Part shown: piece after piece, positions 33,749-42,997 of the stretch | How positions within the stretch are numbered: the first letter of the stretch is position 1 | Layout of the letters: the number at the start of each line of letters is the position of its first letter | Origin: Hydrogenophaga sp. | GTDB taxonomy: Bacteria > Pseudomonadota > Gammaproteobacteria > Burkholderiales > Burkholderiaceae_C | Assembly: GCF_019264445.1 (NCBI RefSeq) | Contig: NZ_JAHVAB010000059.1 | Coordinates: 46,750-110,749 of the forward strand | DNA: 64,000 bases | Direction of reading: 5' to 3' | The notes under the pieces: generated by a model | What the model was told of the DNA's origin: nothing | Database searches by the model: none | The model's input: the letters and a program-made list of their open reading frames with translations, nothing else | Program-made: the position numbers and the translations under genes

Positions 33749-33954
33749 GGTCGTTCCAGCGTTCCGTATTGAAGGAGGACGCACTGTAGGAGCGAAACAC
33801 GGCACCTGTCATTCGGGGTTCTGCGTAAGCGGAGCGCGTTTTTCGCCTGAAACTTAAGTGCCTTAAGTCTGGGAGGTTTTTCGTGCTTTGCGGGCACAAT
33901 CCGTGCCGGCGCGAGGGCGCCGATTTCATCCCACAACGACAAGGAGACGCGCCC

Positions 33955-35241
33955 ATGGGCCTGTTCAACTGGACCGAAAAACCCGCATCGACGCTGCACA
34001 ACGGCGGCGTGATTGCGCCCGACGAACGCCTGCCCTGGCCCCAAACCGGCGTGATGGGTGTGCAGCACCTGATCGCCATGTTTGGCGCCACCGTGCTCGC
34101 GCCCATCCTCATGGGGTTCGATCCGAACGTGGCCATCCTCATGAGCGGCATCGGCACCCTGATCTTCTTCATCGTCACCGGCGGCAAGGTGCCGAGCTAC
34201 CTCGGTTCGAGCTTCGCCTTCATCGGCGTGGTGATCGCCGCCAGCGGCTACGCGGGCCCCGGCCCCAACGCCAACCTGGGCGTGGCGCTCGGCGGCATCA
34301 TCGCCTGCGGCCTCGTGTACACGCTGATCGGCGCCATCGTGCAGGCCGTGGGCACGGGCTGGATCGAGCGCTTCATGCCGCCCGTGGTCACCGGCGCCGT
34401 GGTGGCGGTGATTGGCCTGAACCTCGCGGGCATCCCCATCAAGAACATGGCACCCACCGGCTTTGACGCGTGGATGCAGGGCATCACCTTCGTGTGCGTC
34501 GCACTGGTGGCGGTGTTCACCAGCGGCATGCTGCAGCGCTTGCTGATCCTCATGGGCCTGATCATCGCCAGCCTCATCTACGCCTTGCTCACCAACGTGC
34601 TGGGCATGGGCAAGCCGCTGGACCTCTCGGGCATCGCCAACGCGGCGTGGGTCGGCATGCCCAACTTCAGCGCGCCGGTGTTCGAGATGAACGCCATGCT
34701 GCTGATCGCGCCGGTGGCGATCATTCTGGTGGCGGAGAACCTGGGCCACATCAAGGCCGTGACCGCCATGACCGGCAAGGATCTGGACCAGTACATGGGC
34801 CGCGCCTTCATGGGCGATGGCGTGGCGACCATGGTGGCCGGCAGCGCCGGTGGCACCGGCGTGACCACCTATGCCGAAAACATCGGCGTGATGGCCGCGA
34901 CCAAGATCTACTCCACCGCGATCTTCCTGGTGGCCGGCGTCATGGCCGTGGTGCTGGGCTTCAGCCCCAAGTTCGGCGCGCTGATCCAGGCGATCCCGCT
35001 GCCGGTCATGGGCGGCGTGTCCATCGTGGTGTTCGGCCTGATCGCCGTGGCCGGCGCCAAGATCTGGGTCGACAACAAGGTCGACTTCTCCGACAACAAG
35101 AACCTGCTGGTGGCCGCCATCACGCTGATCCTGGGCACAGGCGACTACACGCTGAAGTTCGGCCAGTTCGCCCTGGGCGGCATCGGCACCGCCACCTTCG
35201 GCGCGATCTTTCTGTACGCGCTGCTCAACCGCAAGCGCTGA
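33955..35241 (+). CDS. NCS2-family uracil/xanthine permease
   Basis: Encodes 428 residues with about 14 membrane segments. The family signatures include GVQHLIAMFGATVLAPIL near the N terminus, the AENLGHIKAVTAMTG segment with its membrane glutamate, and GTGVTTYAENIGVMAATK, closest to the UraA/RutG branch that carries uracil or related pyrimidines with protons. AAGGAG lies seven bases before the ATG. It is divergent from the TerC gene across about 200 bases that include CTTAAGTGCCTTAAG. No pyrimidine genes adjoin it, so its substrate is not shown by context. Confidence 0.9.
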   Translation: MGLFNWTEKPASTLHNGGVIAPDERLPWPQTGVMGVQHLIAMFGATVLAPILMGFDPNVAILMSGIGTLIFFIVTGGKVPSYLGSSFAFIGVVIAASGYAGPGPNANLGVALGGIIACGLVYTLIGAIVQAVGTGWIERFMPPVVTGAVVAVIGLNLAGIPIKNMAPTGFDAWMQGITFVCVALVAVFTSGMLQRLLILMGLIIASLIYALLTNVLGMGKPLDLSGIANAAWVGMPNFSAPVFEMNAMLLIAPVAIILVAENLGHIKAVTAMTGKDLDQYMGRAFMGDGVATMVAGSAGGTGVTTYAENIGVMAATKIYSTAIFLVAGVMAVVLGFSPKFGALIQAIPLPVMGGVSIVVFGLIAVAGAKIWVDNKVDFSDNKNLLVAAITLILGTGDYTLKFGQFALGGIGTATFGAIFLYALLNRKR

Positions 35242-35259
35242 TCGCGCGCGAGCCGTACC

Positions 35260-35287
35260 GGCGCCGCCCCAGGGGCGTGGCGGCGCC
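35260..35287. terminator. GC-rich hairpin after the NCS2 permease
   Basis: GGCGCCGCC and GGCGGCGCC form a perfect nine-base-pair stem with a ten-base loop, 18 bases after the permease stop codon. No T-run follows, so intrinsic termination is uncertain, but the place fits a transcript end. Confidence 0.45.
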
Positions 35288-35515
35288 AGCACGGTGCTCC
35301 GGCGCAGGACGTATTTAACGATCCGCGCGCTTATGTACGCCTTTCGGTGAAATTCACCGCCCCGGCTAAAACTTTTCCCTCAAAATGCCACCCGGACGCT
35401 GGTGCCCGCTGGCGTCTCCCATGGTTTTCGCCGTCGTGACCGCCTCGCGCTGCCTGGCAGGGACACGTGTCGTCATGCTTTTTTGATCGGTCTCGTGTCG
35501 ACCGCCATTGCCACC

Positions 35516-36667
35516 ATGAAGAAGTCCCTTTCGCGCTTTTCAGAGCCTGTGTTGTGCCAGTTGCGGCGTGAACTGCGACGCGGCCTGGGCGTGGTCGCCA
35601 TGGCTTCGGCGTCGATGACGTGCCTCGCTGCCGAACCCGCGCCCGCGGCGGGCACCGCCGCACCCGCCACCACGACGGCGCTGCGGCTGTTCGTCTCGGG
35701 CCACAGCCTCACCGACAACCCCATCGCCGACGACATCGTGCGCATCGCCGCCAGCCAGGGCACAGAGGCGCGCTACAACCAGCAGATCCTGCTGGGCTCC
35801 ACCATCAAGGCACGCACCCATGGTCAGGGCAACTGGTCGGGGTACCGCCAGGGCAAGAACCGCGTCGGCTCCAACACCGACGTCATCGCCGAGCTGCGTT
35901 CGGGCAAGGCCATTGGCGGCGACCGCTATGGAACGGTGCTCATCACCGAGCGCCACGACATGCTCGGCCCGCTGATCTGGGAAGACACCGTCCGCCACCT
36001 GCGGCACTTTCACGAGCAGGCCTACCGCGCCAACCCGGCCGTCCAGACGCACTTCTATGCCTCGTGGATGGGCGTCAAGGACAAGAGCAACCCGCAGTCC
36101 TGGATCCGTTACGAACGCGCGGCCGACCAGGCCTGGCAATGCCTCAGCACGCGCGTGAACACCTCGCTCGCCCATGAGGGCCGCCCGGACCGCCTCAAGC
36201 ACGTGCCCGCAGGCCTGGCCCTGGCGGGGCTGGTGGAGCGCGCCACGCGCGAGCAGGTGCCAGGCATCACGCAGGCGTCCGCCAAGGCAACGCTGGACCA
36301 GCTGTTCACCGACGACGTGCACCTCACGCGCGTGGGCGCCTACTACCTCGCCCTGGTGTCCTACAGCGCCATCCAGGGTCGCTCGCCGGTCGGCGCGTGG
36401 GCGCCCGCCGGCGTGAGCGCGGCGCAAGCGCAAGCCCTGCAATCCATCGCCTGGGAACTGGTTTCGGCGTCGGCCGCGGCACCCAGCCCCACCCTGCCGC
36501 AATGCCGCAGCTACATCGCCACCTCGTTTTGCGAAACCTTCTGGACGCAGGTCGGGCACAAAGACGCCATTGGCGATTGCAAACGCACCTTCACGCAGGC
36601 CACGTCCGACAACCCGATGCACTTCGATGCAGCGCGCGACGCCGCGTACTGGCTGCCGTCGCCCTGA
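35516..36667 (+). CDS. Exported SGNH-hydrolase-like protein
   Basis: Encodes 383 residues. A long basic N-region followed by LGVVAMASASMTCLAA is a probable signal peptide. The mature part begins with LFVSGHSLTDNPI, where S64 would be the SGNH/GDSL nucleophile, and block V is present as D266-D-V-H269 (TDDVHLT). A C-terminal extension holds three cysteines. SGNH enzymes deacetylate or de-esterify sugars and lipids. It begins a run with a PIG-L deacetylase, a methyltransferase and a glycosyltransferase, which suggests a role in an envelope polysaccharide. The ATG beginning MKKSL is chosen because it starts the signal sequence. The preceding 270 bases hold nothing I can identify. Confidence 0.7.
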   Translation: MKKSLSRFSEPVLCQLRRELRRGLGVVAMASASMTCLAAEPAPAAGTAAPATTTALRLFVSGHSLTDNPIADDIVRIAASQGTEARYNQQILLGSTIKARTHGQGNWSGYRQGKNRVGSNTDVIAELRSGKAIGGDRYGTVLITERHDMLGPLIWEDTVRHLRHFHEQAYRANPAVQTHFYASWMGVKDKSNPQSWIRYERAADQAWQCLSTRVNTSLAHEGRPDRLKHVPAGLALAGLVERATREQVPGITQASAKATLDQLFTDDVHLTRVGAYYLALVSYSAIQGRSPVGAWAPAGVSAAQAQALQSIAWELVSASAAAPSPTLPQCRSYIATSFCETFWTQVGHKDAIGDCKRTFTQATSDNPMHFDAARDAAYWLPSP

Positions 36668-36690
36668 TACACACCCGACTGCGCCCGCCC

Positions 36691-37485
36691 ATGCCCGCCT
36701 TCATGAACCAGCTCAAACGACGCGTGGAACACGCGATCCGGCGGCGCACCGCGCGCCGGCTGCTGGTGGCGCTGAAGCGGGCCACGCACCGGCTTCCTTC
36801 AACGCTCGTGGCACCCGGCCGCGCGCGGGTGCTCGTGATTGCCCCGCATGCAGACGACGAGGTCATTCCCTGCGGCGGCACCCTGCTGCGCCACCGCCAG
36901 CTGGGCAACCCGACACGGGTGGTGTTCGTCACAGACAGCAGCGCTGGCCTTGCCGATGCGCAGGCGGCCCAGCGGCTGCGCGACATCCGCGTCAAGGAGT
37001 CCGAGCAGGTGGCGCAGGCCATGGCGTTCGAATCGGTGGTGCGCCTGGACCTGCCGGACGGGCAACTCGTGCGGCACGAGGCGCCATTGAGCGAGCGGCT
37101 GATGGCGCAGATCCGCGACTTTCAACCCGACGTGATCTATTGCCCATTTCCTGGCGATGGCCACGCCGACCACCAGGCCTGCGCCCTCGCGGTGGCCCGT
37201 GCGACGGTGGCACTGGGCTGGAAGGGTGAAATTCATGCCTTTGAGGTATGGACCACCTTGTGGCCCAACGTGATGATCGACATCAGCGATCAGGCCGAGG
37301 AGAAGCAACGTCTCATTGGCCTGTACGCCTCCCAAATGGCGGATCGGGACTACGCCGCCGGAACACTGGGCCTGAACCGCTTTCGCGGACTTCAGCACCG
37401 GGTGCAGTACGCAGAAGCCTTCTACCGCTGTAGCGCGCACGAGTTCCAGATCCTCACCGACATGCTGAACCAGTTGGTGCCCTAG
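36691..37485 (+). CDS. PIG-L/LmbE-family deacetylase
   Basis: Encodes 264 residues. The zinc motif A-H-P/A-D-D-E is APHADDE at 51-57 (H53, D55, D56, E57) and the second motif is GDGHADH with H158, D160 and H161. Family members remove N-acetyl groups from sugar-containing substrates such as GlcNAc derivatives. The N-terminal 40 residues are very basic. The first ATG is used, with another four codons on. It lies between the SGNH hydrolase and a methyltransferase, all on the plus strand, in keeping with glycan modification. Confidence 0.87.
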   Translation: MPAFMNQLKRRVEHAIRRRTARRLLVALKRATHRLPSTLVAPGRARVLVIAPHADDEVIPCGGTLLRHRQLGNPTRVVFVTDSSAGLADAQAAQRLRDIRVKESEQVAQAMAFESVVRLDLPDGQLVRHEAPLSERLMAQIRDFQPDVIYCPFPGDGHADHQACALAVARATVALGWKGEIHAFEVWTTLWPNVMIDISDQAEEKQRLIGLYASQMADRDYAAGTLGLNRFRGLQHRVQYAEAFYRCSAHEFQILTDMLNQLVP

Positions 37486-37507
37486 GCACCCACCACGGAG
37501 AAACCGA

Positions 37508-38335
37508 ATGCACCCCCCTTTGTCCCGATGGCAACACCTGAAAGGCATCGCCCGCTCGATGGCCATCAACCTGATGCTCGCGGTCCCGCTGATGCGCCGC
37601 CTGGTCACCGTCAAGCACGTCACCGGCATCGACGGCGACGAAGAACAGGCGCGCCAGCTGCTCAACTTCTTTGAGGGCATGGCCGACATCAAGGACGCCG
37701 TGGTGCTGGAGCTGGGCCCGGGCAAGACGCTGGAGACGCTGCAGTTCGCACGCGAACGCGGCGCGAAATACGTGATCGCCGCCGACATCATCAATTACCA
37801 CTCGCCCGAATCGGCCCACCGCCGTGGCGTGGACTACCGGCTGTTCGACGGCGTTCGCCTGCCGGTGCCGGACGGCAGCGTCGACGTGGTGTGGGCCTGC
37901 TACTGCATGCAGCACTTCCGCGACCCGCAGGCCATGCTCAAGGAAATCCACCGCGCGCTTCGCCCGGGTGGCACGCTCATCTGCCGTGTCGACCTGCGCG
38001 ACCACTATCACATGTTTGTGAGCGGGCGCCAGTACGACTGCCTGCGGCACTCCTCCAGCCTGTGGCGCTGGATGGCCTGGAACCGCTCCAGCTACGTCAA
38101 CCGCCTGCGCCTGTCGGAGTGGCAGCGCCTGCTGGGCGAGACGGGTTTTCACACCAACAAGCTGGTACCCCACGAGGACGAACAGCTCCTGAAAGACAAC
38201 CGTTCGCACGAGTACCTGGCCCACCTCGAAGACCGCGATCTCAAAACCTTCCGGTTTGACGGCAGTTTCCAACGTGCGCTGTGTCTGGCCATGGTGGTGG
38301 CGGCCAACGGCCTGCTCATGGTGGACCACAGCTGA
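37508..38335 (+). CDS. Class I SAM-dependent methyltransferase
   Basis: Encodes 275 residues. Motif I is VLELGPGK at 66-73, motif II lies in KYVIAADI, and the post-motif VDVVWACYCMQHFRDPQAML followed by HRALRPGGTLICRVD matches the Methyltransf_11 group. GGAG precedes the ATG. The acceptor is unknown; the position between a PIG-L deacetylase and a glycosyltransferase suggests a sugar or lipid-linked glycan. Confidence 0.85.
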   Translation: MHPPLSRWQHLKGIARSMAINLMLAVPLMRRLVTVKHVTGIDGDEEQARQLLNFFEGMADIKDAVVLELGPGKTLETLQFARERGAKYVIAADIINYHSPESAHRRGVDYRLFDGVRLPVPDGSVDVVWACYCMQHFRDPQAMLKEIHRALRPGGTLICRVDLRDHYHMFVSGRQYDCLRHSSSLWRWMAWNRSSYVNRLRLSEWQRLLGETGFHTNKLVPHEDEQLLKDNRSHEYLAHLEDRDLKTFRFDGSFQRALCLAMVVAANGLLMVDHS

Positions 38336-38524
38336 ATGAGCCACGCCCTGCCATCCGGTGCGGCTTTTCGCCGTCACGTCTGTGCCCCATCTGCGCTGTT
38401 TGCCACGCTTGCGACGCCTGCGCACGTGCCATGCAACGCAAGGCACAACGAAGAACCTATGATCCGTCGGGTCGACTGATCGACCCCGCCGCAAGTCCCC
38501 TCCGCCTGACCCCATCCATCCGCC

Positions 38525-39868
38525 ATGACGACGCAACCACCCCATTCCGCGTTGCGCGTTCTTGTCGTGGCAGAGCATGCCTCGCGCCGGTACGGCGGAG
38601 AAGCGGCCTTGCCGATGCACTACTACGAGTATCTGCGTCGGCGCGGCGTTGCCGCCTGGCTGCTGACACACGAGCGCGTGAAGCTTGAGTTCGAGGGCAA
38701 CGCGCATGCCGACCAGGTGCTCTACGTCGAAGAGCGGTGGTCCCATCGCGTGCTCTGGTGGCTGAGTCAGCGGCTGCCCTCGCGAATCGAGACCCTCACC
38801 ACGGGCTACCTCTCGCGACTGTCCACGCAGATCAACCAGCGCCGGCAGATCCGGCAGCTCGTCAAGTCGCTGGCGATCGATGTCGTTCATCAGCCCATGC
38901 CGGTCTCCCCCAAAGAGCCCTCGCTGTTGTACGGCCTCGGCGCGCCCGTCGTGATCGGCCCGCTGAACGGTGGCATGGATTTCCCTCCGGCCTTCAAGTC
39001 AACAGACTCCGTGTTCGGGCGCTCCCTGCTGCGCGGTCTGCGCTGGCTGTCCCACGGGCTCAATGTGCTGGCCCCGGGCAAGCTCAAGGCGGCCCTGATC
39101 CTCGTGGCCAATGAAAGAACCCGGCTGGCACTGCCCGCGGGGCATGCCCCCCGGGTGGAATACATGGTCGAAAACGGCGTTGACCTGCAGCTGTGGCAAC
39201 CGCGCGAACCCGCGCAGGAAGCGGTCGCGGCAGGCCCGACCCGTTATGTGTTCATGGGTCGGCTGGTCGATGTGAAGCGGGTCGACCTCTTGCTGGAGGC
39301 GTTTGCACAGGCCTCCCGCGAGCAACCGATGTCGCTGCTGGTGATTGGCGACGGCCCCTTGCTCCCCGAACTGAAGCAGCAGGCCGCAGCGCTGGGCATT
39401 CTGGCCCCCGATGGCGAATCCGCGACGGGTGTGCATTTCGCGGGCTGGATGACCCAACTCGATGCGGCCCGGCGCCTCAAGATGCAGGACTGCCTGGTGC
39501 TGCCCAGCATTCGCGAATGCGGCGGAGCGGTGGTGCTTGAGGCCATGGCGGCAAGCCTGCCCGTGATTGCGGTCGATTGGGGCGGCCCCGCGGACTACCT
39601 CGATCCATCGTGCGGCATCCTGATCGCACCGCAGAACGCGCAGTTCCTGACACAGGAGATGGCAAAGGCCCTGGTCACGCTGGCGCGCGATCCGGTGTTG
39701 CGGCACCAGCTGGGCGCGCAGGGACGTATGAAAGTCGAGCGAGAGTTCGACTGGGAAAAGAAGATCGACGCCATCCTGAGCGCCTACGCTCGTGCTGCCG
39801 GACGCGATGGGCAACTGGACCCGGCGGCCCTCAGCGACACCGCACACCCCGCGGCCAACCAGCCCTAG
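38525..39868 (+). CDS. GT4-family glycosyltransferase
   Basis: Encodes 447 residues with two Rossmann-like domains. The donor-binding C domain holds RYVFMGRLVDVKRVDLLLEA and the E-x7-E retaining motif E331 to E339 (ECGGAVVLE). The N domain begins RVLVVAEHASRRYGGE. GT4 enzymes transfer sugars from nucleotide donors to glycans or lipids at the membrane. A 189-base spacer upstream contains GGGTCG-ACTGAT-CGACCC (38469-38486), so it may have its own promoter. It closes the envelope-carbohydrate group that begins at 35516. Confidence 0.88.
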   Translation: MTTQPPHSALRVLVVAEHASRRYGGEAALPMHYYEYLRRRGVAAWLLTHERVKLEFEGNAHADQVLYVEERWSHRVLWWLSQRLPSRIETLTTGYLSRLSTQINQRRQIRQLVKSLAIDVVHQPMPVSPKEPSLLYGLGAPVVIGPLNGGMDFPPAFKSTDSVFGRSLLRGLRWLSHGLNVLAPGKLKAALILVANERTRLALPAGHAPRVEYMVENGVDLQLWQPREPAQEAVAAGPTRYVFMGRLVDVKRVDLLLEAFAQASREQPMSLLVIGDGPLLPELKQQAAALGILAPDGESATGVHFAGWMTQLDAARRLKMQDCLVLPSIRECGGAVVLEAMAASLPVIAVDWGGPADYLDPSCGILIAPQNAQFLTQEMAKALVTLARDPVLRHQLGAQGRMKVEREFDWEKKIDAILSAYARAAGRDGQLDPAALSDTAHPAANQP

Positions 39869-39899
39869 GCCGTCCGCGCCACGCTGGCAGCGGATGCCC

Positions 39900-41201
39900 T
39901 CAGCGCCGCACGCGCTCCCCGGAGGCCTTGCCCTGGCCTGGCTGGGGTGGCCCGCCCAGGACACCACCTATCTTGGCCCCGATGACGGTGCCGATGCCCG
40001 GCAACACGGCGGTGCCCACCGCCGCCCCCGCCAGGCTGCCCCAGGCGATATCGACGTCGGGTGCCCGCGTGGGGCCTTTGGCGGCAAACGGCACATCGAC
40101 CACACCGCCCGCCAGTGCGAGCACGCCCTGCGCCTCGATCTGCTGCCGGTACAGCGTCGCCTGGCCGGTGCCGGTATAGGGGCCGGCCACCGCCTTCACC
40201 TCGGTGAATTCGCTCCTCAGACCTTGGGCCGTGTTCTGTGTGGCCACCACGCCGCGCAGGCTCTCCAGCGGCGTCTCGCCCGCGCGGTCCTTGCCGAGGG
40301 ACTTCACGGCTTTGTCCAGGTCTAAGCGCAGAAGGCGGGCGCTTTCCACCTGGAGCTCGCTGCGTGTGCGCAGGGAGCGAAAGAGCTGCTGCAGCGTGTC
40401 GCCCTCGGCGCGCAGTTCGGTCTGGCCCGACGCCAGTCCACCCAGTGGCGAACGTCGGTGAAAGGTGGCCAGCAGGGCGCTGATCTCCACCTCGCGCGGT
40501 TCGAGCTCGCCCGTGAGCCGCATGCCTCCGTTGTCCGTGGTGGTCAGGCGCGCCTGACCGAGCGCCGAGCCCCCGCCCGCTTGCAGGCGCAGCTGATAAC
40601 GATCGGCACCGTCCTCGGTGCGTCCGTTGCGCGTGGCCTCCAGCGAAGCCTCGGCGGCGGCGTCAGGGCGGCTGAGCCGCACGCGCGCGGGCAGCCGGTC
40701 TTCATCCCACTGAATCTCGCCGTCGTAGGCCACCGGGATGCCGCTGTAGGAGACGTACGTCGCGTCGGTGAAGGCGACGGCGCGCACCTGCACCCGCTTT
40801 GCTTCGCCCGCACCCCGACCCCGGTAGGCGGCCAGGGCGTCGCGCGGCACCCAGGCGCCGTCGACTTCCACCCGATCCAACACCAGCGCGCCGCGCAACA
40901 GGGGCAGGAGCTGTGGGTACAGCGCGATGCGCCGCACGCGGATCGGCTCGGGCTGCACGGTGTGGGCGTCGCGCACCTCGAGCATGGGAGCGCCCCACAG
41001 CCGCCAGTGCACCGCGCCCACCTTCAGTGGCTGGCCCAGCCGCGCTTCAAATTCCGCTTCGATCCGCCGCGCGAGCGCGTCCTCGCCCGGCAGCCATGCC
41101 CACAGCGCCAGCCATGCCGCGGCCAGCAGCGCGACAAGCGCGGCTGCGGCCAGGGTCCAGCGGCGTGGGTGGGTCATGGGATGGCGTGCGTTTGACGCCA
41201 T
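39900..41201 (-). CDS. AsmA-like envelope protein
   Basis: Encodes up to 433 residues. One hydrophobic anchor (about residues 17-38) leads to EDALARRIEAEFEARLGQ and PLKVGAVHWRLWGAPMLEVRD, the N-terminal pattern of AsmA-family proteins that bridge the periplasm. The rest is beta-rich (repeated RLRLQAGGG and TGELEPREVEISALL stretches), ending in a glycine-rich tail with GAAVGTAVLPGIGTVIGAKIGG. These proteins are linked to phospholipid transport and outer-membrane homeostasis. The start is uncertain: an ATG eight codons further in is equally possible. Confidence 0.7.
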   Translation of the reverse strand: MASNARHPMTHPRRWTLAAAALVALLAAAWLALWAWLPGEDALARRIEAEFEARLGQPLKVGAVHWRLWGAPMLEVRDAHTVQPEPIRVRRIALYPQLLPLLRGALVLDRVEVDGAWVPRDALAAYRGRGAGEAKRVQVRAVAFTDATYVSYSGIPVAYDGEIQWDEDRLPARVRLSRPDAAAEASLEATRNGRTEDGADRYQLRLQAGGGSALGQARLTTTDNGGMRLTGELEPREVEISALLATFHRRSPLGGLASGQTELRAEGDTLQQLFRSLRTRSELQVESARLLRLDLDKAVKSLGKDRAGETPLESLRGVVATQNTAQGLRSEFTEVKAVAGPYTGTGQATLYRQQIEAQGVLALAGGVVDVPFAAKGPTRAPDVDIAWGSLAGAAVGTAVLPGIGTVIGAKIGGVLGGPPQPGQGKASGERVRR

Positions 41202-41313
41202 GGTGAGCGCCAGAGGGCGCGCCGTCTGTAGGCGGTGGCCGCGTCCGGTGGGTTGCAGGGCACGCGGGCCGGATGTTTTCTATAGTCGCGGCATCAACGA
41301 CAGGAGAAACCGC

Positions 41314-41736
41314 TTGAGCCTCTGGAAAAAACCCATTTCGGTCGAAGAACTCACCGCCATCCACCATGACACCGCGGTGCAGCGGCTGGGCATCGAGTTC
41401 CTGGAAGTCGGCCCCGACTTCATTCGCGCCCGCGTGCCGGTGGACACACGCACCCGCCAGCCCTATGGCCTGCTGCACGGCGGCGTGAGCGTGGTGCTGG
41501 CCGAGACACTGGGCTCGTGCGGTGCGGCCTACAGCTGCCCCGAGGGCCACCGCGCGGTGGGGCTGGACATCAACGCCAACCACCTCAAGGGCGCCACCAG
41601 CGGCTGGGTGACGGGCATCACCCGTCCGGTGCACGTGGGCCGCACCACGCAGGTCTGGCACATCGACCTGACCAACGACGCGGGTGAGCTCACCTGCGTC
41701 TCGCGCATCACGATGGCGGTGCTGGCGCCGCGTTGA
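41314..41736 (+). CDS. Hotdog-fold acyl-CoA thioesterase (YdiI/PaaI-like)
   Basis: Encodes 140 residues from a TTG start, chosen because AGGAG lies seven bases upstream and the N terminus SLWKKPISVEEL matches the family. The catalytic region YGLLHGGVSVVLAETLGS carries H55 and the acidic residue E64, as in E. coli YdiI (E63). The C-terminal ITRPVHVGRTTQVWHIDL strand is also typical. YdiI-like enzymes hydrolyse aromatic or short acyl-CoA esters in the cytoplasm. It converges closely with the aldoxime dehydratase gene (13 bases between stops). Confidence 0.9.
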   Translation: MSLWKKPISVEELTAIHHDTAVQRLGIEFLEVGPDFIRARVPVDTRTRQPYGLLHGGVSVVLAETLGSCGAAYSCPEGHRAVGLDINANHLKGATSGWVTGITRPVHVGRTTQVWHIDLTNDAGELTCVSRITMAVLAPR

Positions 41737-41749
41737 CGCTGGCTGCCGC

Positions 41750-42805
41750 TCACTCTGCCGGTGGCCGCGATCCGGCCAACGCAGCGGGCAGCAGGCCCGT
41801 CTCTTCGTGGCAGTTGCGGTACTCGAGCGTGACCTGGTCTGCGGCGGGCACGATCACCTCGTGGTAGCGCGAGAACGCGGCATCGTCACCAAACTGCTGG
41901 GCATGCCGAACGGCGCCCAGGTAGGAGGCCAGGTGGCTGTAATGCACCTCGGCCCACCGCTCAAGGTGCTCCAGGCTGCGCCACACGCTCATGCCAAACG
42001 TTTCGGAGCGCGTGCGCCCCTCCTCACCCAGCACCCAGGCATAGCGGTTGCACAGACATCCCAGGTTCGGGCCCGATGCGTCCAGCAGATCCATGCTCGC
42101 TTTCATGGTGGGTTCGATATGGGCGAGGTACGACTGCCGCTCCTGTGCGCCGCCTTGCGACCAGTCCTGTCCGGTGCGCATCAGGCACAGGTTCGAGGGC
42201 GGCCGGACCCGGATCAGCGATCCCTCCACCCAACACTTGAACTCACCCTCTGGTGCCATCGCATCGGTTTGCGACAAGGCGAGCCGATCCCGCATGGCTC
42301 CCCAGTAGCCTTGTTCCTGCACCGGGCCGCTGACACGGCCCGCCAATCGGGTCAACCCGTGCCAGACCGCGCCTTCGGCGATCGCTTCAAGGCGGTCCAT
42401 GGTCGGGCGAAAAATCTCGGCGAAGCGCCCCACCTGCGGCGTGCTGTGGGCGTCTGCCGTCCACCGGTGTCCCGTGCGTCGCCACCAGCGATCGAACACC
42501 TCTCCCGCCGAGTAGCAGGCGAGCAAGCGATGGCCGTGGCCCGTCCGGTCAACGAACACGGCGCTGTCGATCGTGAAGGCGCCACCATCGGCACGCAGGC
42601 TGTCGAGCAGCCACCGCCACGCTTCGTCGGCGGCCTGCGGCCATGCGCCGTGTCGATGTTGAATGCCGAGGTAAGCCGTGCAGACGTGTGTCTGTGCGTC
42701 GTCGAAGCGGGGCACCACGCCACGGCCCAAGGGGCGGTGGCTGCTGCTGATCCTGGTTTGCCGCGTGCGCGTCCGGCGCAGGTGTTCGGGTATGGCGGAC
42801 TCCAT
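41750..42805 (-). CDS. Heme aldoxime dehydratase (phenylacetaldoxime dehydratase family)
   Basis: Encodes 351 residues, the normal size for Oxd enzymes, which dehydrate aldoximes to nitriles. Family patches are YWGAMRDRL, NLCLMRTGQDWS, LEHLERWAEVHYSHLASY and YRNCHEETGLLP. By alignment from memory with Bacillus OxdB, H291 is the proximal heme ligand (H299), H315 the distal histidine (H320), S216 the substrate-binding serine (S219), and R172 or R174 the arginine (R178). All active-site residues appear present. No nitrilase or nitrile hydratase gene adjoins it, so the nitrile would be used elsewhere. Confidence 0.85.
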   Translation of the reverse strand: MESAIPEHLRRTRTRQTRISSSHRPLGRGVVPRFDDAQTHVCTAYLGIQHRHGAWPQAADEAWRWLLDSLRADGGAFTIDSAVFVDRTGHGHRLLACYSAGEVFDRWWRRTGHRWTADAHSTPQVGRFAEIFRPTMDRLEAIAEGAVWHGLTRLAGRVSGPVQEQGYWGAMRDRLALSQTDAMAPEGEFKCWVEGSLIRVRPPSNLCLMRTGQDWSQGGAQERQSYLAHIEPTMKASMDLLDASGPNLGCLCNRYAWVLGEEGRTRSETFGMSVWRSLEHLERWAEVHYSHLASYLGAVRHAQQFGDDAAFSRYHEVIVPAADQVTLEYRNCHEETGLLPAALAGSRPPAE

Positions 42806-42957
42806 GCAGACGCTCCAGGTTCAGGTCAGGCGGGAAACGGGGCGGTTGCGTCGTCAGCGACGCGACATGGCCCTCTCGCGTGAGCAGGTGGCTGGCATCG
42901 CGGCACCGCCCCGCAGCAGAAGCGGCGAAATATAAACCAACGGGCTGGATTTTCCCC

Positions 42958-42997
42958 GGATGCTGAGCACTTTAGTACCCAGAAACGGGTAGCATCC
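42958..42997. other. Bulged hairpin directly after the cobalamin-operon stop
   Basis: TACCC-AGAAAC-GGGTA forms an inner stem, and GGATGC (42958-42963) pairs with GCATCC (42992-42997) around it with a 12-base bulge. It abuts the stop codon of the minus-strand gene at 42998, so it may end or protect that transcript. No clear U-tract is present. Confidence 0.35.

Noticed and set aside
33749..33954. Manganese (yybP-ykoY) riboswitch upstream of the TerC-family gene
   Set aside because: No GGGGAGUA-like or matching second-strand motif was found on the minus strand; only a CTTAAGTGCCTTAAG dyad is present.
33736..35292. A 518-codon minus-strand frame opposite the NCS2 permease
   Set aside because: Its His/Gly/Asp-rich translation is the usual antisense image of a membrane protein gene, and no start signal is present.
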